DNA of 64,000 nucleotides from Chaenocephalus aceratus. Its lineage: Eukaryota; Chordata; Actinopteri; Perciformes; Channichthyidae. The DNA lies in the NCBI GenBank assembly GCA_023974075.1, contig CM043788.1, positions 29,997,054 to 30,061,053 of the forward strand. The letters run 5' to 3'. Both the position numbers and the translations under genes were made by a program. Shown piece by piece: positions 21,545 to 33,345 of this stretch (within the stretch, counting starts at the first letter, position 1; each line of letters begins with the position of its first letter). Below the pieces are notes generated by a model. The model saw nothing but the letters and a program-made list of their open reading frames with translations. It did no database searches and was not told the origin of the DNA.

Positions 21545-23524
21545 GTGGACGATGGACGGGGCTGTGAAGGCATCACCGCCACGCGCATGCGCAGTGTCGA
21601 CCGGGGTTGTCAACCACCGTGGTACCACCGTGTTCAGACACTAGAGGGCCCGATAACACAACAAATAAAGACACAGAGGGCAGACGGCAGGGATTTGACA
21701 TCTCCACTCGCTTTGAGAAGCGAAAAGTGGAGGATGCTCACAGATTCTGCTTGGGTTTTCAAGACAATAACACGGGGTTACAGACTCCAATTCGCTGTCA
21801 CCCCCCCTCACTTTTCGGGCATTCTGCATTCGCAAGCCCGGGGAGAGTCGGCCCATATTCTAGAGCAAGAGATCCTCTCGCTACTAGACAAGAAGGCTAT
21901 ATATTTCCTTGGGGGAGGGAACGGGATTCGGCCTATACTAGATTTGAGGGCTCTGAACAAATATCTCAAAAGATACAAATTCAGAATGCTCACTCACACA
22001 TCTCTGTTGGGTCTCGTGCGCCAAAACGATTGGTTCACATCAGTCGACCTGAAAGACGCGTATTTCCACATCCCAGTATATTATCCACACAGGAAATATC
22101 TGAGGTTCGCCTTTCAGGGTGTCTGTTACGAGTACAGAGTACTTCCCTTCGGTCTGTCTCTCAGCCCACGAGTGTTTGTACGGTGTACGGAAGCCGCGAT
22201 AGCCCCGTTAAGACAACAGGGTATTCACCTGGCAACTTATCTGGACGATTGGCTCCTTCTCGCACAGTCGGAGCAAGAGGCTATTACGCAGACGAATGTC
22301 CTCGTAAAACACCTGCTCGACCTGGGTTTCGTAATAAACACAGAAAAGAGCATGTTGTCCCCAGCCCAGACTGTACTCTTCCTGGGCCTACGCCTGAATT
22401 CGGTGCCCTTTACAGCCCGCCTGTCAGCAGAGAGAGTGAAAGCCTTCAGGGCTTGCCTCGCTCATTTCCAGCCACGCAAATATGTTCTCTTCAGATCATG
22501 TCTGCGGTTACTGGGGCTCATGGCGTCAGCCATCCTGGTGGTACGACTGGGACGCTTACACATGAGGGAGTTTCAGCGCTGGGTAGCTGCCCTCAGATTG
22601 GACCCCGCGCGTCATGGCGCGCGGAGAGGGATGGTCACTATGAAATGCGTAATGGCACTGCGCCACTGGCTGCACCCGACTTTTCTAGTACGGGGCGTGC
22701 CTCTGGGTGCTGTCCTATCACGGAAGGTGGTCACCACAGACGCATGTCTTACGGGCTGGGGGGGTATATACGAAGGTCGACCTGTGAGGGGTCTCTGGAG
22801 CAGAGACCTCCAACGGTCACACATAAATTATCTGGAGCTTTTAGCGGTGTTCCTCACCCTGAAACTCTTTCTGCCTTTTCTCAGAGGACATCATATCCTC
22901 GTGAGGACAGGCAATACGACCACAATATCGTATATAAAACTCCAAGGGGGTTTGCGTTCTCTCCAGTTACACATGCTGGCACGCAAACTGATCTTATGGA
23001 GCTGCGGACGTCTCCTCTCTCTGAGAGCGACGCACGTACCAGGAGTGATGCACCTCGGGGCAGATCTGCTGTCCAGAGGTGCACCACTATATGCAGACTG
23101 GACTCTACATCCCATAATTGTGAGTCAGCTGTGGGTGTGTTATGGCCGGGCCGCGGTGGATCTGTTCGCATCAAAAGAAAACGCTCAATGCCAGCTGTTC
23201 TTTTCAATGAGTGATTTAAACGCACCGTTAGGCGTGGACGCGCTCGCGCACGTTTGGCCTCCGGTCCTTCTGTACGCGTTCCCACCCCTGGCTTTGATAC
23301 CCCCAACTCTGGCCAGAGTGAGAGAACAACGCCACACACTGATCCTAATAGCTCCACACTGGCCTGCAATGTACTGGCTGGCGGAGATATATCAGCTGCT
23401 GTGCGGGCAGCCGTGGCAGCTCCCGCTACGCAGGGACATACTGTCTCAGGCGGGGGTGGCGATCTTTCACCCACACCCAGAGCGCTTGGCACTATGGGCC
23501 TGGCCCGTGAGTGGTATAACCTGA
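21545..23524 (+). pseudogene. DIRS copy 1 reverse transcriptase-RNase H polyprotein
   Basis: Open frame of 659 residues. RT: FTSVDLKDAYFHIPV holds the first catalytic Asp, and YLDDWLLLA is the Y-x-D-D box. RNase H: TDACLTGWGG and NYLELLAVF carry Asp and Glu, but the third acidic position reads VRTGNTTT, with Gly (codon 22910-22912) where the family has Asp. GADLLSRG holds the last Asp. A conserved C-terminal region follows (VDLFASKENAQC ... ALAHVWPP ... IAPHWPAMYWLAEI), often described as a Dam-like methyltransferase region in DIRS elements. Compared with copy 2, 54 bp (18 codons) are missing in frame near residues 118-122, removing the conserved stretch before GGNGIRPILDLRALNKYL. The frame is open but probably inactive. 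Confidence 0.88.
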
Positions 23525-24282
23525 ATACAGTGGGACTCCCTCAGAAGGTGATAAACACTATTCAGAGTGCAAGAGCTTCCTCCACCAGGTCCCTCTATGA
23601 CTGTAAGTGGAGGGTGTTTGAGGAGTGGTGCCTTCAAAAAGGACACATCTCTTTTCAATGTCCTGTCGGGGTGATTCTATCATTTCTACAGGACCTGATT
23701 GATAAACACAAAGCTTTCTCTACGATCAAAGTGTACCTGGCTGCTATTGCTGCATGCCATGTGGGCTTTGAGGGAAAGACGGCTAGCCAACATCCCTTGG
23801 TCTGCCGTTTTATGAAAGGGGCTCGCACATGTACCCCCATTGACATTGAGGCATTTCCTCCGCCACTGTGTTCCTCTGAGGAACAGCGGCCGAATTTGCT
23901 GTGCCCAGTCCGTACTTTACGCATCTATATGGACAGGTCAAAAGAGTTTCGATGCAATGACCAGCTCTTTGTATCCTGGGCTAACCCTCATAAGGGCAAG
24001 CCCGTTACCAGGCAACGGCTCTCCCACTGGATTGTGGAAGCGATTGCTCTGGCTAATACGAGTCAGGGTTTGCAGGCACCAACGGGCCTGCATGCTCATT
24101 CTACTCATGGACTGGCTACATCCTGGGCTTTGTTCAAGGGTGTTTCCATCCAAGACATCTGTGCAGCAGCGAGCTGGTCCTCACCGCTCACTTTTGTCCG
24201 CTTTTACAGGCTCGATGTCTCTGCTCCAAGTGTGGCCCACGCAGTGCTGGGCCCCGTGTTGAGACAGGGTTCTACCTGTTAA
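23254..24282 (+). pseudogene. DIRS copy 1 tyrosine recombinase
   Basis: Overlaps the end of the RT frame in another phase, as is normal for DIRS; the ATG near 23491 (MGLAREWYNL) is the more likely start. The core-binding domain (STRSLYDCKWRVFEEWC ... FSTIKVYLAAIAACHVGFEG) is intact. After RFMKGART an in-frame deletion removes the part that holds the first catalytic Arg, and the frame resumes at PIDIEAFPPP. Box II reads AHSTHG, so the H-x-x-R Arg is His (a change consistent with CpG decay). The Tyr region SPLTFVRFYRLDV is kept. With two of the catalytic residues gone it is inactive. Confidence 0.85.
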
Positions 24283-24408
24283 GTTCTGGTTGTTTTGGTG
24301 ATTTTCGAGATAAGCATGTCTAGCAATACGGGAGTTTCAATATCCCATAGTGAGACATCTCACTTCATGTTACTCTGAGGACTGAGGTTACGTAAGTAAC
24401 CTATAGGT

Positions 24409-24886
24409 TTCGAGACAAACCTGAGGGAAATAAATTGAAATTGTTGCTTGTGCCATACAGTTAGGATTTGAAATCTGAAATAAATATAAAGGCTATAAAA
24501 GGAAAAATCCCAGATTTAAAAACATACAGTTCTTATACATGTAGCTACTGCCCCTCCCAAAAAAGTGTATTTGTGACGTAGATTAGGCAAACTGTAAGAG
24601 TATAGCCAATATAAAATTATGAGTATCTGCTATTAATGGATTTCATCATTTAAATAATTGAAATAAAAATGTTTAATCAAAATTAAAATATTAAACAACA
24701 AAACCGATACAATGACATTAATCTGTTTATTAGCAACAAAAATAATAAAAGTTAAGTACATATGCCTACATTTAAAATAACACAATTATACATGTGTAAA
24801 ATAAAATATAACTGTCCTTTGCCTCATTAAAGTATAAACCTTAGCATCTCACTAGCAGTAGCAACTGCGATCAGTTACAGTTGCCC
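24409..24886. other. No recognisable feature
   Basis: AT-rich spacer between DIRS copy 1 and the Harbinger-like element; no gene or repeat recognised. Confidence 0.4.
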
Positions 24887-24960
24887 TAACCCCCTAAACG
24901 CACCAGGAGCGTCTGCGCCGCGCTGCGCTGCGGCTGCGCCACGCTGCGACCTCCTCCTGA

Positions 24961-25608
24961 CGGCCCCTACACACGGCGTCGTGCGTTGCCGCTTCAACGC
25001 TTCTGCCCATTCACTTTGAATGGGGTGACGTCACGATTCGCCGAACTGCATTGTGGGAGCAAAGCGTAGCTTCTCTCGAGGTGCTCGCTGCAAAAGTAGA
25101 GCAATGTTCTACTTTTGCCGCCTCGACGGAGGCGTCAGCCAATCAAATCCCTCGTATGTAAATCTGACAGTACAAGCAGTAGCCAATCAAACCGGGTGTA
25201 TGTTGGGAGAGCCAGACCGCAGTTATTTCCCATATGTCAACAAAAGGAGGAGAAAATGATCGTGGCGGTAGGGAATCACCCGGTACTATATGACCAGTCC
25301 CTCTTTACATACAGGGATACAAACCGGAGGAGCCAGGCATGGGGGGAGGTGGCAAAGACAGTGGGGGAAACTGGTAGGTTTTCGCTTGTTTGGGGAGTTT
25401 ATATCCAGTGTATTTCGTTTGAATGGACAGCTAGCAAGCATAGACAGTATATTTAGCCAGCATGGATGTAGCATGAATGCTTTGCTTTGTATGACCGGGG
25501 CGGGACATTCATGTGGTTGGTTGTTGGTCGGGCTGCTCGCGTTGACTCCCCAAGCTCAAGACACGCCCACCGCCAAGCGGCAACGCACGCCGCTGTGTGT
25601 AGGGGCCG
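24961..25608. mobile_element. Second Harbinger-like MITE, nested
   Basis: Inverted termini CGGCCCCTACACACGGCG / CGCTGTGTGTAGGGGCCG, with related inner CGTTGCCGCTT motifs. Flanks are TGA and TAA, an imperfect 3-bp duplication. No transposase domain was recognised in the interior. Confidence 0.7.
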
Positions 25609-26185
25609 TAACACACCAGGCGCGTTTCAAAACGTTGCGGAAGCGGAGCGTCGTGTGTGCAGCCTCGCAGTTGTTGTTGATTTTGGAATATTTCCTGGAC
25701 ATTTGTACTTCTACAAGTAGTAGGCTACGTAGTTAAATGGTTTATGTTTGTGTCTGTTTAAATCGGGTTTATTGTTGTTATTTCCTATTTTGTTGTGTTG
25801 TAGACTACAGACACAGTTAATAATAATTGTAATATTCCAGTTATAAACGACATGAATCAAAGATGTTTTGCTGTATTTTAGTGGTAAAAAAATATGCATT
25901 CATCATCATAATTATTGTATATATATATAATTGACAGTGCCTGTAAACCGGAGGAGAACGCTGGCATGTATTCTCCTACTTGAAAGACGGTGGTGGGGGG
26001 GAGGAGAAGGAGACAGTTTTGGGTGCACCCCCTCAACCAGCAAAGCAGACAACAAGGTGATTTTCATCACTTCCTGCCTGCGCCGCGCTGCGCCGCATCA
26101 AAAATAGGATTCATCCTATATTTTAGAAATTCCTTGCGGAGAGGAGCTTCTGGGACGCTTCTGGGACGCTTCGACGCGGCGCGTC

Positions 26186-26789
26186 CAGGGCCGCCTTAAT
26201 GCACGGGCTGACCTGGGCTGAAGCCCAGGGGCCTACGGAGATCAGGGGCCTATCATGAGCCAATAAAAAGGTTGTTTAGGAGAAAAAGTTTGAGAAGAAA
26301 AAGTTTGAGAGTGGCGCTCGGAAAAGGAAATTGTTGAGGGAAAAGTAGTTTCGAGACAAGCAGCTATTACAAAAAATGCAGAAGTGTACAGGTTATTTTA
26401 AACCTGTAGGCCAGGATGAGGAGGAAGGACAGATTAGTTCTGTACCGAGTGGTAGCGGTGCCGGCCGCTGGGCCTCAGAGCCAAGTAGGCCGTCTGATAG
26501 CGATGGAGTAGCGGGAGAGGAAAAACAGACAGGAGGGAGGGAGGGGAGGAGATGGAGAGGACGACGAGGACTTGCTATGTGGAGGGGAGCCAACGGCAAC
26601 CGGACAAATATATGAGGGAGGCCCGATACGTCACTCATCTGGAGGAGAGGACCAGGCGCGCGTAGAGCAGAGTGGAGAAGTGCGATCACAGAGCCTGCCG
26701 AGGCTATAAATGACTTTGATTTGTTGTTTAAATAGGGGGCCTACAAAACTATCAGCCCCAGGGCCTGATGGCAGGTTAAGGCGGGCCTG
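26186..26789 (+). mobile_element. hAT element nested in the Harbinger-like element
   Basis: Termini CAGGGCCGCCTTAA and TTAAGGCGGGCCTG are inverted repeats. Flanks are GGCGCGTC (26178-26185) and GGTGCGTC (26790-26797), an 8-bp duplication differing at one CpG. A short plus-strand frame at 26310 reads SGARKRKLLREK and then stops; another at 26376-26615 continues as MQKCTGYFKPVGQDEEEG. This resembles the basic N-terminus of hAT transposases of the ZMYM/Tip100 kind, which is an inference. Confidence 0.75.
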
Positions 26790-27047
26790 GGTGCGTCTGG
26801 TGGAATAGCACCCATTGACTAGAGTGGCCGCGATCTTTGCGAACGCCGCGGCGCGGCTGTAACGCAGCGCAGACGCTCCTGGTGCGTTTAGGGGGTAAGT
26901 CTGTAGCCAAATCTAATAACACCAGTGTACACGTTGCTGTGTCAATACAGATATGTATTTGTTAATTATTTGTCTTTACTAGTAATAACACACCTGGTTT
27001 ATCATAGCAAGCAGTGTAAACCCCCCTCCAGAAGCAACAATTGCCAA

Positions 27048-27180
27048 GGGAAGCAATTTAATTTCATTTAATTTCAAACCTTTATTTAACCAGATTGGTC
27101 CCATTGAGATCATAGATCTATTTTTCAAGGGAGACCTGCAATGTCAGCTGGGCTTGCATTGCAACTCACTCGCCAATGTT
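27048..27180. repeat. Interspersed repeat fragment (TTTATTTAACCAG type)
   Basis: AACCTTTATTTAACCAGATTGGTCCCATTGAGAT...TTTTTCAAGGGAGACCTG is a motif I recognise as widely dispersed in fish genomes. The family name is uncertain and no ends were found. Confidence 0.5.
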
Positions 27181-28786
27181 TCTCTCTTTTATTAAAATAT
27201 ATTTTCAGTACTATCATAAATATAGCACGTTTGTTTATTTTTAATTTAGTCAAATTGAATAGAAATGATCATTTATAATCTTTTTGAAAAATAGAGATCG
27301 CACATCAGTCCTGTGTAGGCCTACAGATCAGTTCGATAAAGTCATGCTTAAACAGCGACATTTTACACGATAAATACGTGTACGTGAATATTTTTTATGG
27401 ATTTTTGTCAAAGCACTTAAGATATTCATTGCTATCGGGATGTTAAGAGCATTCCATGGAATATAACAAAAAGTGTATCTCGAGCCGGTTTCTGAAACTT
27501 ACCTACCCCACCTTTAATGCAAATGTGAAAATATTGTCACTTCGGAAAGACATGATATTAAGTGCCTGAAATGGGAGTTACCCCCTCCTCTATCACAGAC
27601 ATGATGTTTCAATACAATGCTTAAGAAGAGAGTTTGTGGCCTGAAAATATCCATAAACAGCATATTTTCCACATAAATATGTCTGTACCCCTGTCTCGCT
27701 GTTTCATAAACGTTTCATCTGAAATGTTTATTTATATTTGTAATACTGTTAACGATGTGTTGGAGCATAAGCCATTATTCAGTGATCCGCTGGGTCATGG
27801 CTATTAAGCTCTGGGAAGTCACTGCAACAACAGCACAACAAAAGTACAGTGAAGCTGAAAAACCTGGAGAAAATTGGCATTTTATTGCTGATTTTGTGTA
27901 TTTACTGTCTGCTCCTTCAGTGCCTGTGGTGGCTTCGGAGATATTTGTTACCCTCTGCCTCAGGCTACATGCTATTTCAAGGTAGTTGGATCATCAGTTA
28001 GAGTGGAAGGTGTTGGGGTGGGAACTTGACCAACTAGTAAAATAGTAAGCCAACTTTGCCTCATCCAGCAAAACAAAATATTGCATGTCTGACGACCTCA
28101 CTTAAAACATTAAATCAAGATGAAAACTGCAACTTTTACTATCTTTATAGAAGGATATGTTTCTCCAGAAAGTGAATGAGAATCACCCTTTCTGGTCCCC
28201 TGGCTCTTTTAAATCCCCATGATAAACAAAGGAGAAGAAGTAATTTTCCCATATGTTAGGCCCACTCCTTTCGTCCTGCAGCATGTTGAAAGCACAGGCC
28301 AAAGTGCAGTTTTGTTTGTTGTTTCATCACCTTCTCAAGCTTTATTGGTGGTGACTTAAAATCTCCAACATCCACTATACGACACTAATGGTCAAAGGTT
28401 GAGATCAGCAGTGAACGACATTCCTTTCATAATGTACCGTCGACCTTATGAAATATAAGGCGGCTGGCTGGCTGAACAGCACGCCTCACACACTTTCATT
28501 TAAAAAAAAAAAAACAGAGACATTAAGACTGTATATGCAATCTAAAAAAATGTTGATGGAAAACGTTAGAGGTCAATTATAAGTGTAAGAAAATAAAAAA
28601 ATGAATGTGGTTATAAGTTCATTCTAATTAATAAGAATATAAACTGCAGCACTTTTTAAATCAGGCTGTTGACCTGCAGCATTTATCAAGCTCATCTCAG
28701 ACCTTTGCAGTAAAACAACAGTATCATCATTGTTAAAAAATAGCAGGCAACCTTTTGTGGGTATGGATTAATATCACACACACACC
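27181..28786. other. No recognisable feature
   Basis: AT-rich DNA without a supportable ORF, element or RNA gene. Confidence 0.45.
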
Positions 28787-28787
28787 A

Positions 28788-28850
<63 letters not shown>
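28787..28850. repeat. (CA)n microsatellite
   Basis: About 25 uninterrupted CA units after a short CACACCAATA lead-in. Confidence 0.97.
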
Positions 28851-30445
28851 CACAAGCACACCTTCTTTCCAGCCATGCTCAAGACTGATGGAAACCATAA
28901 CATGTAGCTGAGGTCCTCTGGGGGATTGAGGAACGCCACACACTAACACGGCTCCAGTTACCCTGTAATCCAAGACACAAAACTGGGGAGACAGGGAGAG
29001 AGGGAGAGAGAGAGCATGTGTCCATGGGTAAAGAGAGTGACACCACACACCAGCATGTGAAGCTGGATCAAATACTTTGTTTGCAAATAACTGTCAACAT
29101 TTATTTCAACCACCTTATGGTACCAGATGGACAGGATTTAGACCATCATGTCCCACAGTATCATATGAAAACAGTGAAGCCTATGAAATGTATTTATAAG
29201 TAATCTATCACTTTTATTGACATATGCAGGCCTAAATAGGGATTAAAGTTGTATCACTAATCAAAACAAAGTATTCCCACTCCATTAACCCTTGCGTACA
29301 ACACAGTCCACAGTGCTTTAAGCAGTGGTGATGTTACATTAGAGGCTATGGATCAGGGGATTGAATATGTGTAAAAACACTGCTATTCCGGGAGAGTTGG
29401 CTGGATTCAACAATTAGGACAACGTGCCATCCAGGGTTGGGGCACACCCCACGACTGGTGTGTGGGCTTACATGGGAAAAAGTATACATGTACAAGTGAT
29501 TTGACGTAATGCATCATTTATTGCAGGCATCTGTTGCCCTTTACAGCAGAATGATTAGGCAACATGTTGGGGATGACTATATACCGCAATTAAAGCACAT
29601 TGAATGGGCTTTCAATTGTAGTTGAGCAGGAAACTGCATTAAAAAACGTTTCTATTCACCTAAATATTGTAGAGACCTGTGAATAATTTAATTTGAAACA
29701 ATAACCCTCATTGCCCGTGCAAACTTGAATTGAATGTTGCTAACTTAGTCATGAATTATCAATGTCTTAAAAGGAATCGTGATTTGACAGAATCTTTTAC
29801 TATACAGTACTTCACCTATAATTTTGTGGGAATGCTGATACAGCATTCCAACTAATTGTTATTCGACGCACAAAATTCTTTATTATTCCGCCGGATTATT
29901 TTGCGCCTCTTCTGCTCCCACATTCCACATCGCAGAAACTCCATTTAAACATCAAAACGTTCAGCTCGGTCGGGAATCGATGGCTATTACTTTTCTCATT
30001 CATAACTTTCATAACTCCAGAGATATATCCCATAATACATCACATTTTTAATATGGAAGTCAATGGAGAAACTCTTCAGACAACTTCAACTGCTTCCTTC
30101 TTACTTTCACTCAGAAACCTCATTCCAACTTTAAGATGTTACACATCTTTCTGACATTATTCTTTTAACACAACTTTTAAATCTAATTCATACTTTTAGA
30201 GAAATTAAACATTGTTCAGACCTTGGTAAAGAGGCCTTCTTCAGATTTTAGTGGAGTGGAGGACAGATTTAATTTTGCCTTCATATTTTCTTTTAAACCT
30301 GCCATAATTCCCAAACCTTACATTCCTGAGACATAATTATTCATGACAAATGTAGGAAAAAAAAAAGCTAAATAATTTTAAAAAATGCCTCTTGAGGGCA
30401 TGAAGTGTCAAAAACGTTCAACATGTCTCCATTAAACCCCATTAG

Positions 30446-31060
30446 CCGCGTTCACACCGCAGTACCATTCCCACTTTGGTTCCGATATAGTTCCGAAATG
30501 TCTTTTCACACCAAAAAGAGCCGGAACTAAAATTAGTTAATCAGAACCTTTTGTACCCCCTTTTCCGTCCCTGCTAGAGAGAAGGGACTTTCGTGGGAGA
30601 AAAAGGTTCCTATGTCTGATTGGCTGGGCGGAATGCAAACCACGCCCGTAAAACTCCAAACAAGTTTTGTGAAGCCGTCATTTTATTATCCTCGCATTAG
30701 CATTATTAGCATTAGCATTATCCCAGCGCACAAACGCAGAGAGACTAACTTATGGCAACACAAAATAAAACATGGGAGCGGTGGAGATGAGGAGGTGTCG
30801 GCGTTCTGGCGATTTATAGTCCTCAATTCCGGGGACTTCCGGCCGGGTGGCAGTGTACGCCGTGAAGTTGTTTGTGACCTGCCAGTAAACCCAAAGCAGA
30901 AGAAGAAGAAGTGACGTCAGCGGCTTCATTTGCCTAATCCTTCCCCAGGAACTTATTCCAGTGTAAACGTGATCTGTACTTAGTTCATGAGAACTAAAGA
31001 GTTCTCATAAACTAAGTTCTCATGAACCTTTGTGGGAAAAGTACTGCGGTGTGAATGCGC
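30446..31060. mobile_element. Harbinger-like MITE, nested
   Basis: Ends GCCGCGTTCACACCGCAGTAC and GTACTGCGGTGTGAATGCGC are inverted repeats with a few differences. The adjoining GGTTCC...GAACC and AGTTCATGAGAACT segments are short palindromes. The target duplication is unclear (TTA on the left, TAT on the right). Confidence 0.6.
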
Positions 31061-31250
31061 ATATTGTAAATTCAGCCTCATCTTTCCCCACCACAGCAGC
31101 CGCACACCTTTAGTTAATCTGCCAAAAAGGCCACATTATTAACCCGAAAGTCCACAACAAGTACACTTCAGATGCTCAAGTTCCTTGACATGCTTCACGC
31201 TTTGAAATTTCACCGATATCTGTTACGGTTCTTCAACAAAACGTTCACAT

Positions 31251-31843
31251 TAGGGATGCACGATATTGGGTTTTTGAAGCCGATACCGATAACTTCCTGC
31301 TTCTCAAGACCAATACCGATACCGATAACCGATAATAAAAAAAGATTTACGCCACTAATTATTTTAACGCGATTAACGCATGTGTATTTTTTTTCCTTGG
31401 CCGCCCCGTAGTTTCAGAGCGCATTGAGTTTAAAATACCATCTACAAGCTGATGCTGACAGCCCCGCTCCTGCCGCCCGCTTGTGGCAGACCACATTTCC
31501 ACGCTCACCGGCAGGCACCGACTGGCCATCTGGAGGACCGGGAGGGTGTGTATGTGTGGCCCGAGCGAGCGAGAGAGAGACCTGACGTGCATTGTTGTTG
31601 TTAGCATCTGGTGCTAGCTAGCTGCGCTAACGGATATAAGGAGCTGTTTAAATGAAAACAGAGGAGCGACATTTCGCCACAACTGCGCCGAGCACTTGAC
31701 TTTATGCAGGACGCCAGACAGTGGGACATTGTACGAAAAGTCAGCACACTCAGCACGGATAGTGTACAACATGATTGCAGCGTCCAGGCAGCTCCGGTTC
31801 GAGCATATGCCTTGAGTTGCACATAGCTCCAACGCGTGTGCGT

Positions 31844-31887
<44 letters not shown>

Positions 31888-32206
31888 TGTATTGTATTAT
31901 TGTCTTCGTACGCTTTTAACACACCATCGTAGCGATAGCGATGTTTCAGGTGACTGATCAGGTTCGAAGTATTAGGGAGCGCTGGATTTGTGAAGAACTC
32001 CCTCTTCCTAAACCACTAATACCACAGTACTGGCAAAATGGGAGGAGCCGAGTGAAAAACAAGCGCCCCTCATCCCAATCCACCCACACCGCAGTATTTT
32101 TTATTTTTTTTTACCCAAACAATATATTGTATATTATCGGGGCTATTAATACTGGTATCGGGTTTATCGGGATGACGTCATAATTCCTAATTATCGTGCA
32201 TCCCTA
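31251..32206 (-). mobile_element. hAT element, short copy of the 16162-18814 family
   Basis: Termini TAGGGATGCACGATATTGG and CGTGCATCCCTA are flanked by a perfect 8-bp duplication, GTTCACAT, at 31243-31250 and 32207-32214. The 3' part of the BED-finger exon survives near 31905-31960 (ACGATGGTGTG and KHRYRYDG-like traces on the minus strand), but the finger is truncated. A (CA)n tract lies at 31844-31885. Confidence 0.9.
31844..31885. repeat. (CA)n microsatellite
   Basis: About 20 CA units within the hAT element at 31251-32206. Confidence 0.95.
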
Positions 32207-32469
32207 GTTCACATGTAAGAGGTTTATCTCTCATTTAGAATAATGCAAATGCTCTCCTCTCACTGATTACTGCACATCACCATGGAAACCTTTGATCTAT
32301 GGACACGTCGTTAGCTCAAATATAAACACCTGTGTCGTGGAACACGATAATGTCATAACTCCAACTGACATGCTCAGAGGAGCAGACTTCAGATAATGTT
32401 TAACACAGCTCTACATCAAATCTGATGTTACGTAATGTGGTGTTACTATGGCAACGCATCCCTCGCCAT

Positions 32470-33345
32470 AAAACAGCAGCAGACTTCAGATAATGGTTAA
32501 TGGTCCTGCCCTCAACAGCTCTACGTCAATTATGGGGTGTCATCATATGCCGTTTCCATGGAAACGCATCCCTCGCCATAAAACACGATGTCGCTATAAC
32601 TCCAATGGACACGGTCCGATCGCCCCCCAAACTTCACTTGTATATCACCGGTCCATGCCTCAACAGCTCTACGCCAAATCTGAGATCTCACCATAGGCTG
32701 TTTCCATGGAAGTGCATCCCTCACCAAAAAACACCAGCAGACTTCAGATGATGGTTAATGGTCCTGCCCTCAACAGCTCTATGTCAAGTATGGGGTGTCA
32801 TCATATGCTGTTTCCATGTTTCCATGTTTCCATGTTTTCCATTCTAACCCTAACCCTATCCCTCGCCATAAAACACGATGTCGCTGTAACTCCAATGGAC
32901 GTGGTCCGATCGTCCCCCAGACTTTGCTTGTATATCACCGGTCCATGCCTCAACAGCTCTACGCCAAATCTGAGATCTCACCATAGGCTGTTGCCATGGA
33001 AACGCATACTTCGCCATAAAACACGATGTTGGACGTGATACCTATGCAAATGGTCTAAAACAACACCAGACTTCAGATAATGGTTAATGGTCCGGCCCTC
33101 AACAGCTCTATGTCAATTATGGGGTGTCATCATATGCCGTTTCCATGGAAACGCATCCCTCGCCATGAAACACGATGTCGCTGTAACTCCAATGGACACG
33201 GTCCGACCGTCTCGCTTGTATATCACCGGTCCATGCCTCAACAGCTCTACGTCAAATCTGAGATCTCAACATAGGCTTTTTCCATGGAAGTGCATCCCTC
33301 GCCAAAAAACACGATGTTGTCGTAACTCCTACTGTATGTAAAATT
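32470..33345. repeat. Tandem array of long units within the composite element
   Basis: Units starting AGACTTCAGATAATGGTTAATGG recur at about 32482, 32738 and 33067 (spacing about 256 and 329 bp). They carry the same sub-blocks (CTCAACAGCTCTA, GGGGTGTCATCATATGC, CCATGGAAACGCATCCC, TATATCACCGGTCCATGCC). Some units contain extra internal copies. Confidence 0.8.

Larger units (their letters stand above)
19165..24408 (+). mobile_element. DIRS-type retrotransposon, copy 1
   Basis: Order on the plus strand: left inverted terminal repeat, gag, RT-RNase H with C-terminal extension, overlapping tyrosine recombinase, and a right end with CATAGTGAGACATCTCAC and GGTTACGTAAGTAACC. There is no integrase of the DDE type and no LTR, as expected for DIRS elements, which insert as circles through the recombinase. 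The left terminal repeat at about 19185-19262 is the inverse of 43397-43480 in copy 2. Exact ends are uncertain because the right inverted repeat of this copy is shortened. All three genes are damaged. Confidence 0.85.
24890..26895. mobile_element. PIF/Harbinger-like element (outer)
   Basis: Inverted termini start CCCCCTAAACGCACCAGGAG and are flanked by TAA on both sides (24887-24889 and 26896-26898), the 3-bp duplication usual for Harbinger. The ends are rich in CGCTGCG. No transposase is recognised. Two further elements are nested inside, at 24961-25608 and 26186-26789. Confidence 0.8.

Noticed and set aside
21607..23214. 535-codon plus-strand ORF overlapping the RT frame
   Set aside because: Out-of-frame shadow of the DIRS RT-RNase H gene in GC-rich sequence; no recognisable domain.
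22881..23492. 203-codon minus-strand ORF
   Set aside because: Antisense shadow of the DIRS copy 1 RNase H region.
28692..29048. ORFs running through the (CA)n tract, and similar ones at 46307-46862 and 48686-48934
   Set aside because: Cys-Val or His-Thr repeats are microsatellite translations.
32844..32857. CTAACCCTAACCCT, telomere-like repeat
   Set aside because: Only two units, within a tandem block of a dispersed repeat; too short for an interstitial telomere.
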